From contig NZ_FNHS01000024.1 in the NCBI RefSeq assembly GCF_900103445.1, positions 1-50,278 of the forward strand: a stretch of DNA of 50,278 nt, written 5' to 3'. Source of the stretch: Methylobacterium phyllostachyos. Lineage in GTDB: Bacteria > Pseudomonadota > Alphaproteobacteria > Rhizobiales > Beijerinckiaceae. Position numbers and translations under genes: made by a program. Below, piece after piece: positions 8,089 to 15,323 of the stretch. Under the pieces are notes generated by a model. That model searched no databases. It was not told where the DNA came from and saw only the letters and a program-made list of their open reading frames with translations. Every line of letters starts with the position of its first letter. Position 1 is the first letter of the stretch.

Positions 8089-8280
8089 TCAATCCCAGTC
8101 GATATTCAGGGACCGTTCGAAGGCGGCGGCCGTCGTCTCCTTGCCCTTTGGATCGACGACCGTGATCTCGCGGAAGCCCCGCCGGGCCAGTTCCCAAGTC
8201 TTCTCCATAGCCTGCTCGTCAGTCCCGCAGGCGAAGCTCATGACACGCCCGGACGGGTCGATCCCCTTGACGGTGAACAC
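8089..8280 (-). CDS. Small hypothetical protein, GTG start
   Basis: 63 residues. The start is GTG at 8280, set by GAGGAG with 6-base spacing (CTCCTC on the plus strand at 8287-8292). The sequence starts FTVKGIDPSGRVMSFACGT and continues DEQAMEKTWELARRGFREITVVDPKGKE: a beta hairpin, one helix and one strand. I recognise it as an orphan family widespread in methylobacteria, of unknown role. It is cytoplasmic, without signal or membrane segments, and convergent with the gene before it. Confidence 0.7.
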   Translation of the reverse strand: MFTVKGIDPSGRVMSFACGTDEQAMEKTWELARRGFREITVVDPKGKETTAAAFERSLNIDWD

Positions 8281-8405
8281 AACACTCTCCTCACTCGCTC
8301 GACACCATATAGGGCCGCAGGCCCGATCCTGCCCCCCGGGGGGGGTGAGAGGGTCAGGGACCCGAACGGGCCGCTTCGCGTTATCTGGAGATGGGGAGCC
8401 TCCGG

Positions 8406-8597
8406 ATGACGAACGCCCGTGAGACCCTGCCACCGAACCGGCCTGGATCGGCCGATCCGGATCCGGTCGGGGATACCGATCTTGAGCACGATACCTCGAA
8501 CCGGCCTCTGCCGATGACCGGTGAGGAGCCGGATGTCGGCTTGTCACAGAAGGGCACCGACGAGGACGCCGTCATTCGGCGAGAGACGGAGATCTGA
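8406..8597 (+). CDS. Acidic disordered small protein
   Basis: 63 residues starting MTNARETLPPNRPGSADPDP. Rich in Asp, Glu, Pro and Thr with no hydrophobic core, so disordered. GGGGAG at about 8394-8399 favours the ATG at 8406 over one at 8391. Short acidic disordered proteins like this are numerous in the genus. Coding status is plausible but not certain. Confidence 0.45.
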   Translation: MTNARETLPPNRPGSADPDPVGDTDLEHDTSNRPLPMTGEEPDVGLSQKGTDEDAVIRRETEI

Positions 8598-8690
8598 CCG
8601 TCACGCTCCCGTGACGTCTGAACGCGGCCACTTGTGCGACGCATAACGACGTCAGCCGCGTTCGATCGGGCGGTCTTGAGGAGACCGAGC

Positions 8691-9137
8691 ATGGCCGACA
8701 TTCCAAGCTTAGAGGCCCCACCATGGGTGCGTGACTTCGCCAAAAGCAGGCTGGAACAGGCGCGCAGAGCTTTCCCAAGCGTCATCGGACCGGTGCGTCG
8801 CACGACGGACCCTTTGCACAGGTCGATGGATCTGACCTCCACCAGCACACGAGCCTGGCTCACCCGGTGCGTGGATCACGCCGAGCAAAATGTCCGCGCC
8901 CCCTGGACCTCGCATAGTAACTCACGGTGACACACTCGACCCCCGAAGCAACATAGCCAGGCACAGTTCGTGCGCGAGTGGTTCGCCGCCATGCACGCCC
9001 CAGCACAGGGTCTGTGCAAACTCACCCAAAGCGCCCGTCAGCGAGGCGCCAAACAGACGCGTGCCGCGGTGCGGTGGGCCATCGGCGGTCTCGAAGGCGG
9101 TCGAGCAGATCGCGCCTTGACCGCATTGCGGACTTGA
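8691..9137 (+). pseudogene. Phasin gene broken by frameshifts
   Basis: Phasins coat polyhydroxybutyrate granules. The first part, from ATG 8691 after GAGGAGA, reads MADIPSLEAPPWVRDFAKS, then RLEQARRAF and HAEQNVRA, matching phasin-2 N-termini. At about 8900 the phasin reading moves to another frame, where LDLA, two stops and LTVTHSTPEAT correspond to the usual DLAQKLVRAKxPEE. At about 8957 it returns to the first frame as QAQFVREWFAAMHAPAQGL, the phasin C-terminal helix, and runs to TGA 9135-9137. The normal stop in the first frame is at 8928-8930. The whole phasin length is thus present but disabled by two compensating frame changes and several stops. What can be translated is a 79-residue N-terminal piece. 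Confidence 0.75.
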
Positions 9138-9181
9138 TCCGGCGACGCGTCAAACGTCGCCGGTCTCATGGGGGATCGGGA

Positions 9182-9424
9182 ATGATCGATGGAGACGTGG
9201 GCCGTCTGGCCGACGAGAGCCTGCGGTTGAGTCTCCGTCAGGCTGAACTGGCTGTCCTCTTGGTGACGGCAGCGCAATACGCGTGGCTGGATCTGTGTGT
9301 CGATGGATACCGGACGATGGGGCTAATCCTGAGTGCCACGTCGGATCAGCGGGACCGGACACGGCGATTGATCCGACGCGGCGTCCCGCCGGAAGCGGCC
9401 GCCCGCGCACTGCGCATCGTCTGA
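9182..9424 (+). CDS. Small helical hypothetical protein
   Basis: 80 residues starting MIDGDVGRLADESLRLSLRQ, entirely helical by composition, with one moderately hydrophobic helix (AELAVLLVTAAQYAWLDL) and a basic tail (DRTRRLIRRGVPPEAAARAL). GGGGATCGGGA provides a ribosome site. It begins 44 bases after the phasin remnant, and may once have been co-transcribed with it. No family recognised. Confidence 0.5.
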   Translation: MIDGDVGRLADESLRLSLRQAELAVLLVTAAQYAWLDLCVDGYRTMGLILSATSDQRDRTRRLIRRGVPPEAAARALRIV

Positions 9425-9476
9425 GCGGCGCAGCGCGCGGCTGGGCGACTCGGCAGCCTGCCCTGGCCTGGGATCC

Positions 9477-9731
9477 TCAGCGCACCGTCTCAGCGGAGGC
9501 TTGCGTGAAGGATCGTCTGGCCATCGAAGCGGATTGCGCAGAACCGATTGCCGGGGGGACCGGAAGCGGCGTGGTTGTCGGTGTTTCGAGCCGCCGGGCC
9601 TGCTGGGCCGTCCAGGCCTGCTCCCGATAGAGCGGCGGCGTCAGGTGCAGGCGCTCGTCGGCCGCGGCAGGGCCGGTCAAGGCAGCGGCCGAGATGAGCG
9701 CGGCCGACGCGTGAATGAAGATCGTGCGCAT
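9477..9731 (-). CDS. Small secreted hypothetical protein
   Basis: 84 residues from MRTIFIHASAALISAAALTG, a signal peptide ending near PAAA|DE. GGAGACGCACC before the ATG at 9731 supports this start rather than the one 8 codons upstream. The mature region is a short Thr/Pro/Ala-rich chain (LETPTTTPLPVPPAIG) without cysteines, probably disordered in the periplasm. Function unknown. Confidence 0.55.
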   Translation of the reverse strand: MRTIFIHASAALISAAALTGPAAADERLHLTPPLYREQAWTAQQARRLETPTTTPLPVPPAIGSAQSASMARRSFTQASAETVR

Positions 9732-10141
9732 GGTGCGTCTCCGTTTCGATCGCAAATCGGATCGCGGTGAGCGACCGACGCCCTACGAAACCACGCTTTT
9801 GTGCACTGCGGTATGCCTGTGATGCAATGCACCATATCGCAGATTCGGCATTGTTCTGCAAGTGTGGTAAAGAGATCAGAGGATGGACACACAAGCATAC
9901 ACTGTCGTGCCATGCATTTGATGCAGATGAAATAAACTTCATCCCCTTCGACCTCAAACGAAAATTGAATCGGCCTGAAATATAATTTTATTTGGTGTCC
10001 CAATTGCGAGTTCAAGGAGTTCAAAGCAGCCCATCGCGCCGACGTGATGGTCGCAACGCGAATCAGCAACAGGTTCGCAAGATCCGCGTCACACGGAGGC
10101 GCTACTGAGCATACGGATCGCGAAGCACCCGGAGCGACAGC
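9732..10141. other. AT-rich gene-poor gap
   Basis: Bases about 9780-10030 have much lower G+C than the neighbours (for example ATATAATTTTATTTGG near 9980). One plus-strand frame, 9767-9985, could encode 72 residues with Cys and His (CKCGKEIRGW, KHTLSCHAFD), but it lacks a ribosome site and I do not call it. WCPNCEFKEF appears in another frame right after. This could be the remnant of a foreign small gene or simply a promoter-rich spacer for the gene at 10142. Confidence 0.4.
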
Positions 10142-10369
10142 ATGACGTCTGCCGATCTCGACAAACGCGCCGAGCTGACTGTCTGGCCCAAGCGCGCACC
10201 CGGCCGGTCGGCACAGGGACGTCCGTTCGCGACCCTTCGGGAAGCGCTCGCCGTCGCCGCTCAGGCAATCGAGACCGAGGATGCGCAGCCCTGGATCATC
10301 ACTGAGGCGGGCGACATCCTCTCGCCGCGCTGGATTCGGGCCAATTCCCTGACCGGCCCGCTGCAATAG
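10142..10369 (+). CDS. Small hypothetical protein
   Basis: 75 residues from MTSADLDKRAELTVWPKRAP. A helix, FATLREALAVAAQAI, is followed by PWIITEAGDILSPRWIRA, a beta-hairpin pattern seen in many short orphan proteins of methylobacteria and bradyrhizobia. GGAGCGACAGC precedes the ATG. Cytoplasmic, no known domain. Function unknown. Confidence 0.65.
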   Translation: MTSADLDKRAELTVWPKRAPGRSAQGRPFATLREALAVAAQAIETEDAQPWIITEAGDILSPRWIRANSLTGPLQ

Positions 10370-10402
10370 AAGAATCGGCCGCTGCGGGGGAGGAATTCGC
10401 GC

Positions 10403-10723
10403 TCAGCAGCCGATGCAGATGTCATGCACCACGTGCTGGTGCCGGGACCCGGTCCGCTGGTTCGGAAGCCGGCCGGCAACGGAGGGGAACCCGCTGCCGG
10501 GCATGCTGAGGTTGCGTCGGCCTTCGAGGGGATCGTTCTGTGGCGGAGCCGGTCCCGCGGCCGACGTAGACCGTTCCGCCATCTCGCTGTTCGCCATGCC
10601 AGGTGCCGGTAGCGTGAGGGCCATACCGGGCGTGGGCGGCACTTGAGCAAACTCTCCCGCCCGAGCCGAAGCCGGAGCTGCGAAGATCAGGAATCCGAGG
10701 ATGAGCCGGCTTCGCGCAACCAT
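10403..10723 (-). CDS. Secreted hypothetical protein, Pro/Met-rich
   Basis: 106 residues from MVARSRLILGFLIFAAPASA, a signal peptide with cleavage near ARAG|E. The mature chain is low-complexity and Pro/Gly/Ala/Met-rich (FAQVPPTPGMALTLPAPGM), then ends with a histidine- and cysteine-containing tail (HQHVVHDICIGC). GGAAGG lies upstream of the ATG at 10723. The C-terminal CxxC suggests metal binding or a disulfide. Function unknown. It is the last of three consecutive minus-strand secreted-protein genes. Confidence 0.55.
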   Translation of the reverse strand: MVARSRLILGFLIFAAPASARAGEFAQVPPTPGMALTLPAPGMANSEMAERSTSAAGPAPPQNDPLEGRRNLSMPGSGFPSVAGRLPNQRTGSRHQHVVHDICIGC

Positions 10724-10887
10724 CACGCCTTCCCCGGTCCTGGTGTTCGGTGGGAACCGGCGCCTATGAACGCCAGGGCGCCGATTGAGCGGCCTTGGCA
10801 GGCCTGCTCGCGTTGTGGTCCGGCCACGGACACGCGTGATGACGCGCGCTCCGGGCCAAACCGGTCTCCGCTTCAGCGGGGACTGCT

Positions 10888-11136
10888 TCAGTATGCCCGG
10901 CCGTAATATGGCTGCGAGATCGGCCGATAGCGATCGCTCACGGGCCACGTATAAGGCTGGTTCTTACCGGTCCGCACCGCGGCTCCGAAACTCGGCTCGT
11001 TGAAGCCGATCCCGTGGAGGCCCGTGGCCTTACCCGCCCCGCGATGCTGGGGCCCCGCCTCGCGCGCCAGGGCCATGCTCGACAGACCCAGAACGACAGC
11101 AGCCGCGACCGTAACGCGGCTCAGAATGACGGTCAT
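10888..11136 (-). CDS. Small secreted hypothetical protein
   Basis: 82 residues. The ATG at 11136 follows AGGAGACAGAG. The signal peptide is MTVILSRVTVAAAVVLGLSS... ending MALA|RE. The mature part is Gly/Tyr/Pro-rich and ends in YRPISQPYYGRAY, a composition common in small extracytoplasmic proteins of the genus. No domain recognised. Confidence 0.6.
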   Translation of the reverse strand: MTVILSRVTVAAAVVLGLSSMALAREAGPQHRGAGKATGLHGIGFNEPSFGAAVRTGKNQPYTWPVSDRYRPISQPYYGRAY

Positions 11137-11219
11137 CTCTGTCTCCTGTCCCGTTCCGGCCAAGATGCCGGCGTGAAATGAACAGCGGCGTTGGATCCTC
11201 GGTTCCGGGGCCCGGCCCG

Positions 11220-12239
11220 TCAGTATGCGCCGGCTCCGCCCAGGCAGGCCTCGGCGAGGGGGCCGCTACAGAGGTCGTTGATGCGGCCCGGGCTGGCAGC
11301 CGCTCCTCCGATGCCGGCGCCACCGGGCGCGCCCCCGCCGGCCTGGGCCGTACTTGCCGCCTGGACGAGGGCGAGATCCCGGCCCGCCACCGTACCCGAG
11401 GCGGTCTCGATCCCGGCGCCGCCCGAGACCGGTCCCGCCGCGCCGGACGTGATCGCGACCGAGACGGCATTCGCGACACCGCCTCCGCCGGTGCCGAACG
11501 CCGCGAGACCGGAGGATGCAGTCACGAGGGCGGCCGCGTCCGCGGCGTTCGCGGTCCCGCTTGCGCCCGAGACCGACGATGTGGTGGCCCCGGTCGAGCC
11601 CAGGCTCGTGGTGGCGCCCGACCCGCTGGCGATCCCCAAGTCGGAAGTGCCGAATGTCGGTGCGCCGAACGCGGAGGTCCGTGTCGCGCTCAGGCTTGTG
11701 CTCAGGCTCGTCGTCCCCGTCGTGAATGACGTGCCGCTCCCAAGGCCCGTCACTCCGAGACCCGTCACTCCGAGACCCGTCACTCCGAGACCCGTCGCGA
11801 GTGCGCCTGTCGACAGCGAACCGAGCGCCAAGGTCGACGCTGAACCCAGGCTCGTTCCCGAACTGCCCAACGTGCTGGTGGCACCGGTCGTGCCGCGGGT
11901 TCCGGTGACCCCAGCGCCGCCGGTGATTCCGGTGCTCGACGAGAGGCCGAGCTGACCGGCACCGGGCAGCGCGCTGCTGGGCGCTCCGATCGTACCGCCG
12001 CCGCCGCCGCCACCGCTCAGGCTGAGCTGGCCGGCATTCAGGAGCCCGCCGGTCTGAGCCGACAGGGTTGGAAACGGTCCGGTCGTGGAGCCGCCGCCGA
12101 GGCTGAGCTGCCCGGGATTGGCGATCGCCGTCGTGGGCTCCAGCGAGGCCGCGGCGGGTGCCGTCGCGGTGGCCGACAGGCTCTGGGCCGTGGCCGGGGC
12201 GGCGGACACCAGCAAGAGGGCGGCGAGCGTGGCGCGCAT
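11220..12239 (-). CDS. Secreted Gly/Ser/Thr-rich repeat protein
   Basis: 339 residues from MRATLAALLLVSAAPATAQS, with signal cleavage at ATA|QS. The rest is overwhelmingly Gly, Ser, Thr and Ala in short hydrophobic-glycine motifs (GQLSLGGG, GAGQLGLSSSTG), with a perfect tandem GLGVT block. Such sequence is typical of surface or biofilm-associated low-complexity proteins, but there is no recognised domain. The C-terminus contains two cysteines (NDLCSGPLAEACLGG). The longer frame would add 11 residues. The opposite strand is also open for a long way because of G+C bias; the signal peptide decides in favour of the minus strand. Confidence 0.6.
   Translation of the reverse strand: MRATLAALLLVSAAPATAQSLSATATAPAAASLEPTTAIANPGQLSLGGGSTTGPFPTLSAQTGGLLNAGQLSLSGGGGGGGTIGAPSSALPGAGQLGLSSSTGITGGAGVTGTRGTTGATSTLGSSGTSLGSASTLALGSLSTGALATGLGVTGLGVTGLGVTGLGSGTSFTTGTTSLSTSLSATRTSAFGAPTFGTSDLGIASGSGATTSLGSTGATTSSVSGASGTANAADAAALVTASSGLAAFGTGGGGVANAVSVAITSGAAGPVSGGAGIETASGTVAGRDLALVQAASTAQAGGGAPGGAGIGGAAASPGRINDLCSGPLAEACLGGAGAY
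11746..11800. repeat. 15-base tandem repeat inside the Gly-rich gene
   Basis: CCCGTCACTCCGAGA occurs three times exactly (11746-11760, 11761-11775, 11776-11790) followed by a partial copy. On the coding minus strand it encodes the five-residue unit GLGVT. Exact copies indicate recent slippage, so copy number may vary between strains. Confidence 0.9.
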
Positions 12240-12392
12240 GACGAACTCTCGAAAACCGGATCTCAAGCCCAACCGGCGCGAATCCGGCCTGTTCCGGCGG
12301 CGCGCCGCCGCGGCCCGGGCGGACGGCCTTCATGCTGCCGGAAAGACGGTGTCGTCTCCGTTCCGGGATCCGCCCAACGCACGATCGTACCC

Positions 12393-14387
12393 TTGTCCGA
12401 TTCCTTCGCCCGAGGCTTGCGCCGCGCCGGCTGGCTCGCCGGACTGCCGGCGCTCGCGCTGATCGGGGTGAGCGCGACGCTTTACGCCGCCCCACAGATC
12501 GCCGGCCGGCTTGAGGCTGAGGCCGCAGACGTGGCGGCCGGCACGGCCACCGAGACCGGCGAGCCCTGGCTGCGGCTGGAGGCCCGGGGCCGCGACCTCA
12601 TGGTGGACGGCGAGGCGCCGGATGCGGAGGCGCGGGCGGCCGTCCTGTCCCGCCTCGCCGCGCTGGACGGGCCCCGGCGCATCGTCTCGGGTATCGGGCT
12701 GGTCGAGACCGCGACACCGTTCCGGTGGGCGGCGATCCGCGTGGGACCGGGCCGGGTCGCCCTGGAGGGCAGCCGTCCGGCGGAGATCGGTCGGCGGGCC
12801 CTGGAGGCCCGGGTCACCGGGGCGCTCGCCCCCGGCACCAGCCTCGACGACACCGCCCGGGCCGCCCGGGGGGCGCCGCCGGATTTTCCGAGCGCGGCGG
12901 CCTTCCTGGCGGCGCGGCTCTCCGGGCTGGCGGCGGGCGGGCGGGCCGCGCTCAGCGACACCGTGCTCAACCTCTCGGGCGAGGCCGTCGACGTGCCAGC
13001 CTACGAGGCGCTGCGGGCCGTCCTGTCGGAACCGCCGGCGGGGTTCAGCATCGGCCGCGTCGAGATCCTGCCGCCGCGGGTGGCGCAATACCGCTTCACC
13101 GTCGAGAAGGACGCGGGCGGAATCGTGCTCGACGGCTTCGTCCCCTCCGCGGCCGACCGGGAGGTGGCCCGGCGCGCCGCCCAGGAGGCCGCACAGGAGA
13201 CTGCCAGCGCGACCGTCGACGACCGGCTCGTAACCGCCCGGGGGCTCGATCCGGCGATCGATCCGAAAACCCTGATCGCCTTCGCGTTCCGGCTGGCCGC
13301 GCTGATCCAGACGGGCCGCGTCACCTTCGCGGACGGCGCGGTCTCCATCAGCGGCGATGCCATGGACGGGCAGGCGATGCCCGACGCCGAGGCGCTGATG
13401 CGCGAGGCCCGGCCCGCCGGCGTCGCAGCCGGGCGGATCTCGCTGACGGCGCGGCCGCTCTCCCCCTACCGGGTGGCGATCCGCCGGACGCCGGAGGCGG
13501 TGACGCTCACCGGGCATGTGCCGGACGTGGCCACCCGGGAGCGGGTGCTCGATGCGCTCAGGCCCCGCCTGTTCCGCGAGCCAATCCTCGACCGGACGCG
13601 TCTTGCCGATGGCGCGCCGCCCGATCTCGGGGCGGCGCTCGCCGCCGCGGCGCCGCTGGTGGCGGGTCTCGCTACGGGTGAGGCCAGCGTGTCCGACCGG
13701 ACGCTGACGCTCACCGGCGAGAGCCTCTACCGCGAGGTCGCCGCCCGCGCCCCCGACCGGCTCGCCGAGGCGCTGCCCCCCGGCTGGACCGGACAGGCCG
13801 CGGTCTCGGCCCGGCAGCCGGCCGAACGGCGCGACCCGGCGACCTGCCGGGCCGATTTCGCCGCCGTGACCGCGGGGGCGGATCTGCGCTTCCCGGCAGG
13901 CAGCGCCGTGCCGGGGCCGGCCTTCTACCCGACCCTCGACGCCCTGGCGGCCCTGGCCAAGGCCTGCCCGAGCCTGCGCATCGCCGTCTCGGGCCCCGCC
14001 GATCCCGCGAAGGCCGCGCCGACACCGGCCGCCGGCCCGGGGGAGGGTGCCCATCCGGCCGCGCCGTCCGAGGCCGAGGCGACCCGCGTCGCCAGTGCGG
14101 CCAAGGCGGAGGCGACCGGCAAGCCGGATGCGAAGGCGAGCGGCAAGCACGACAAGGCGGAGGCCAAGGCCGATCCTAAGGACGCCGCCAAGAAGGACGC
14201 CCCCAAGCGCGGCAAGCCGGCCCCCAAAAAACCCGAGGCGGCCGCCGAGGAGCCGCCGCAGGACCTGCCCCGGCTGCGCACCCAGGCCGTGGTGGAGTAT
14301 CTGCTCCAGGCCGGCGCCCGGCCGGATCAGGTGAGCACCGGCCCGGATGCGCCCGCCGGCCCCGTCACCTTCGCGCTGCTGCCGTGA
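12393..14387 (+). CDS. BON/OmpA-like envelope protein
   Basis: 664 residues from a TTG start (SDSFARGLRRAGWLAGLPALA, an N-terminal anchor or signal helix). Several BON-like modules follow, each with a GxV/GxA-type strand and helix: VDGEAPDAEARAAVL (about 70), LDGFVPSAADREVARR (about 245), ISGDAMDGQAMPDAEALM (about 320), LTGHVPDVATRERVLDAL (about 370). The C-terminal domain resembles OmpA/MotB (FYPTLDALAALAKACPSLRI, then LRTQAVVEYLLQAGARPDQV) but is interrupted at about 535-622 by a Lys/Ala/Pro-rich stretch. Such proteins tether the outer envelope to peptidoglycan. The membrane gene at 14458 follows and may be its partner. The minus-strand open frame here is a shadow of the codon bias. Confidence 0.75.
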   Translation: MSDSFARGLRRAGWLAGLPALALIGVSATLYAAPQIAGRLEAEAADVAAGTATETGEPWLRLEARGRDLMVDGEAPDAEARAAVLSRLAALDGPRRIVSGIGLVETATPFRWAAIRVGPGRVALEGSRPAEIGRRALEARVTGALAPGTSLDDTARAARGAPPDFPSAAAFLAARLSGLAAGGRAALSDTVLNLSGEAVDVPAYEALRAVLSEPPAGFSIGRVEILPPRVAQYRFTVEKDAGGIVLDGFVPSAADREVARRAAQEAAQETASATVDDRLVTARGLDPAIDPKTLIAFAFRLAALIQTGRVTFADGAVSISGDAMDGQAMPDAEALMREARPAGVAAGRISLTARPLSPYRVAIRRTPEAVTLTGHVPDVATRERVLDALRPRLFREPILDRTRLADGAPPDLGAALAAAAPLVAGLATGEASVSDRTLTLTGESLYREVAARAPDRLAEALPPGWTGQAAVSARQPAERRDPATCRADFAAVTAGADLRFPAGSAVPGPAFYPTLDALAALAKACPSLRIAVSGPADPAKAAPTPAAGPGEGAHPAAPSEAEATRVASAAKAEATGKPDAKASGKHDKAEAKADPKDAAKKDAPKRGKPAPKKPEAAAEEPPQDLPRLRTQAVVEYLLQAGARPDQVSTGPDAPAGPVTFALLP

Positions 14388-14457
14388 GGCCCCCTCGATC
14401 CGCCGCGCGCCCCGATGCGCTGGGGCGCCGCATCCGTTTGGAGACTGCACGGCCGTG

Positions 14458-14724
14458 ATGCTGCTGCTTGCCGGATTCTGGCCCGGGCTCGCCGGGGCGG
14501 GAGCGCTCGGCCTCGTCGTCGGGGCGCTCGCGGGCTGGCCGAACCGCTATGCCGTGCCGCTCGGCCTGTTCGTGGCCGCCGGCCTCCTGGCAGCGGCAGC
14601 GCTCGCCGCGATCGTGCCCGGCCTGGCCGGGCTCTGGCTGGAGGGGGCGGCCCTGATCCTGCCGCCCTACATCGCGGGCTGCGCCCTCGGCGCCCTCGGA
14701 CGCCACCTCGTCGCCCGGCGCTGA
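14458..14724 (+). CDS. Small hydrophobic membrane protein
   Basis: 88 residues starting MLLLAGFWPGLAGAGALGL, with about three membrane helices (LGLVVGALAGW, LGLFVAAGLLAAAALAAIVPGLAGLW and LILPPYIAGCALGALG). A GTG one codon earlier (14455) is an alternative start. It begins 70 bases after the BON/OmpA-like gene on the same strand, an arrangement suggesting co-transcription. Function unknown; the role as envelope partner is inference. Confidence 0.6.
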   Translation: MLLLAGFWPGLAGAGALGLVVGALAGWPNRYAVPLGLFVAAGLLAAAALAAIVPGLAGLWLEGAALILPPYIAGCALGALGRHLVARR

Positions 14725-14804
14725 GCCTCCGGGAACCGTCCCGCCCCCGGCCGGCGTTGCCTCCTCATACGGGCCCGAGGCCCACCCCGTTCGACGAGGC
14801 CACC

Positions 14805-15002
14805 ATGTCGATGACCGACCGACGAGCGCGCCCGGCGCGCGCCGCCCTCCGCCTGCCGCGCCCCCGGGCGGGCGCCGCCGCCACCGGCCTGTTCCTGACC
14901 GGACTGGCGCTGGCCGCCGCCACGGTGCCGCTGGCCGAGCCCGCCGACGCCACCACCGCCCACGGTACCGCCCAGGCGGCGCTGACCAGCCCGGCCCGCT
15001 AA
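14805..15002 (+). CDS. Small membrane-anchored hypothetical protein
   Basis: 65 residues starting MSMTDRRARPARAALRLPR. A strongly basic N-terminus precedes one hydrophobic helix (AAATGLFLTGLALAAATVPL) and a short Ala/Thr tail. It could be a signal peptide with a tiny mature part or a single-pass protein. The ribosome site is weak, so coding status is moderate. It ends 17 bases before the large inverted repeat. Confidence 0.4.
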   Translation: MSMTDRRARPARAALRLPRPRAGAAATGLFLTGLALAAATVPLAEPADATTAHGTAQAALTSPAR

Positions 15003-15018
15003 AAGAGGCCGCCCTTCC

Positions 15019-15221
15019 CCGCGCGTCTCCCTCCCCCCTTTGCGGGGGAGGGTGGCCCCTGCGTCAGCAGGGGTCGGGAGAGGGGAACCCGGGTTCAGGA
15101 AGAGGCGCGGGCTTCATGACGGCCGTAGCCCGGATTCTACACCGTCGCTCCCCTCTCCCGACCCCCTTCGGGGGCCACCCTCCCCCGCAGAGGGGGGGAG
15201 GGGGAGACGCGGGGCGCGCGT
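15019..15221. repeat. Large inverted repeat of C/T- and G/A-rich arms
   Basis: The left arm (about 15019-15086) and right arm (about 15147-15221) are near-complementary, sharing GCGTCTCCCTCCCCC..., GCGGGGGAGGGTGGCCCC and GGGGTCGGGAGAGGGG in inverse order. The 60-base spacer has no gene. Each arm is itself hairpin-forming. This looks like a mobile palindromic intergenic element (REP/BIME-like). It ends about 100 bases before the DUF937 gene. Confidence 0.75.
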
Positions 15222-15323
15222 GCCTGTCCAATGAAGCGACGGACCACCGCCCCCGCGAGGCAACCGACCCCGTCCTCAAGCGGTTGTTCGCCCGGGCCCG
15301 CTTCGGGCACCGGGGAGGGGCGC

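Noticed and set aside
8331..8346. CCCCCC/GGGGGG palindrome as a terminator
   Set aside because: A pure C6-G8 run with no loop and no T-tract; it is more likely simple sequence between two divergent small genes.
12330..14450. 706-residue open frame on the minus strand opposite the BON/OmpA-like gene
   Set aside because: Composition is Arg/Gly/Pro-rich without domains; it mirrors G+C codon bias of the plus-strand gene, which has recognisable modules.
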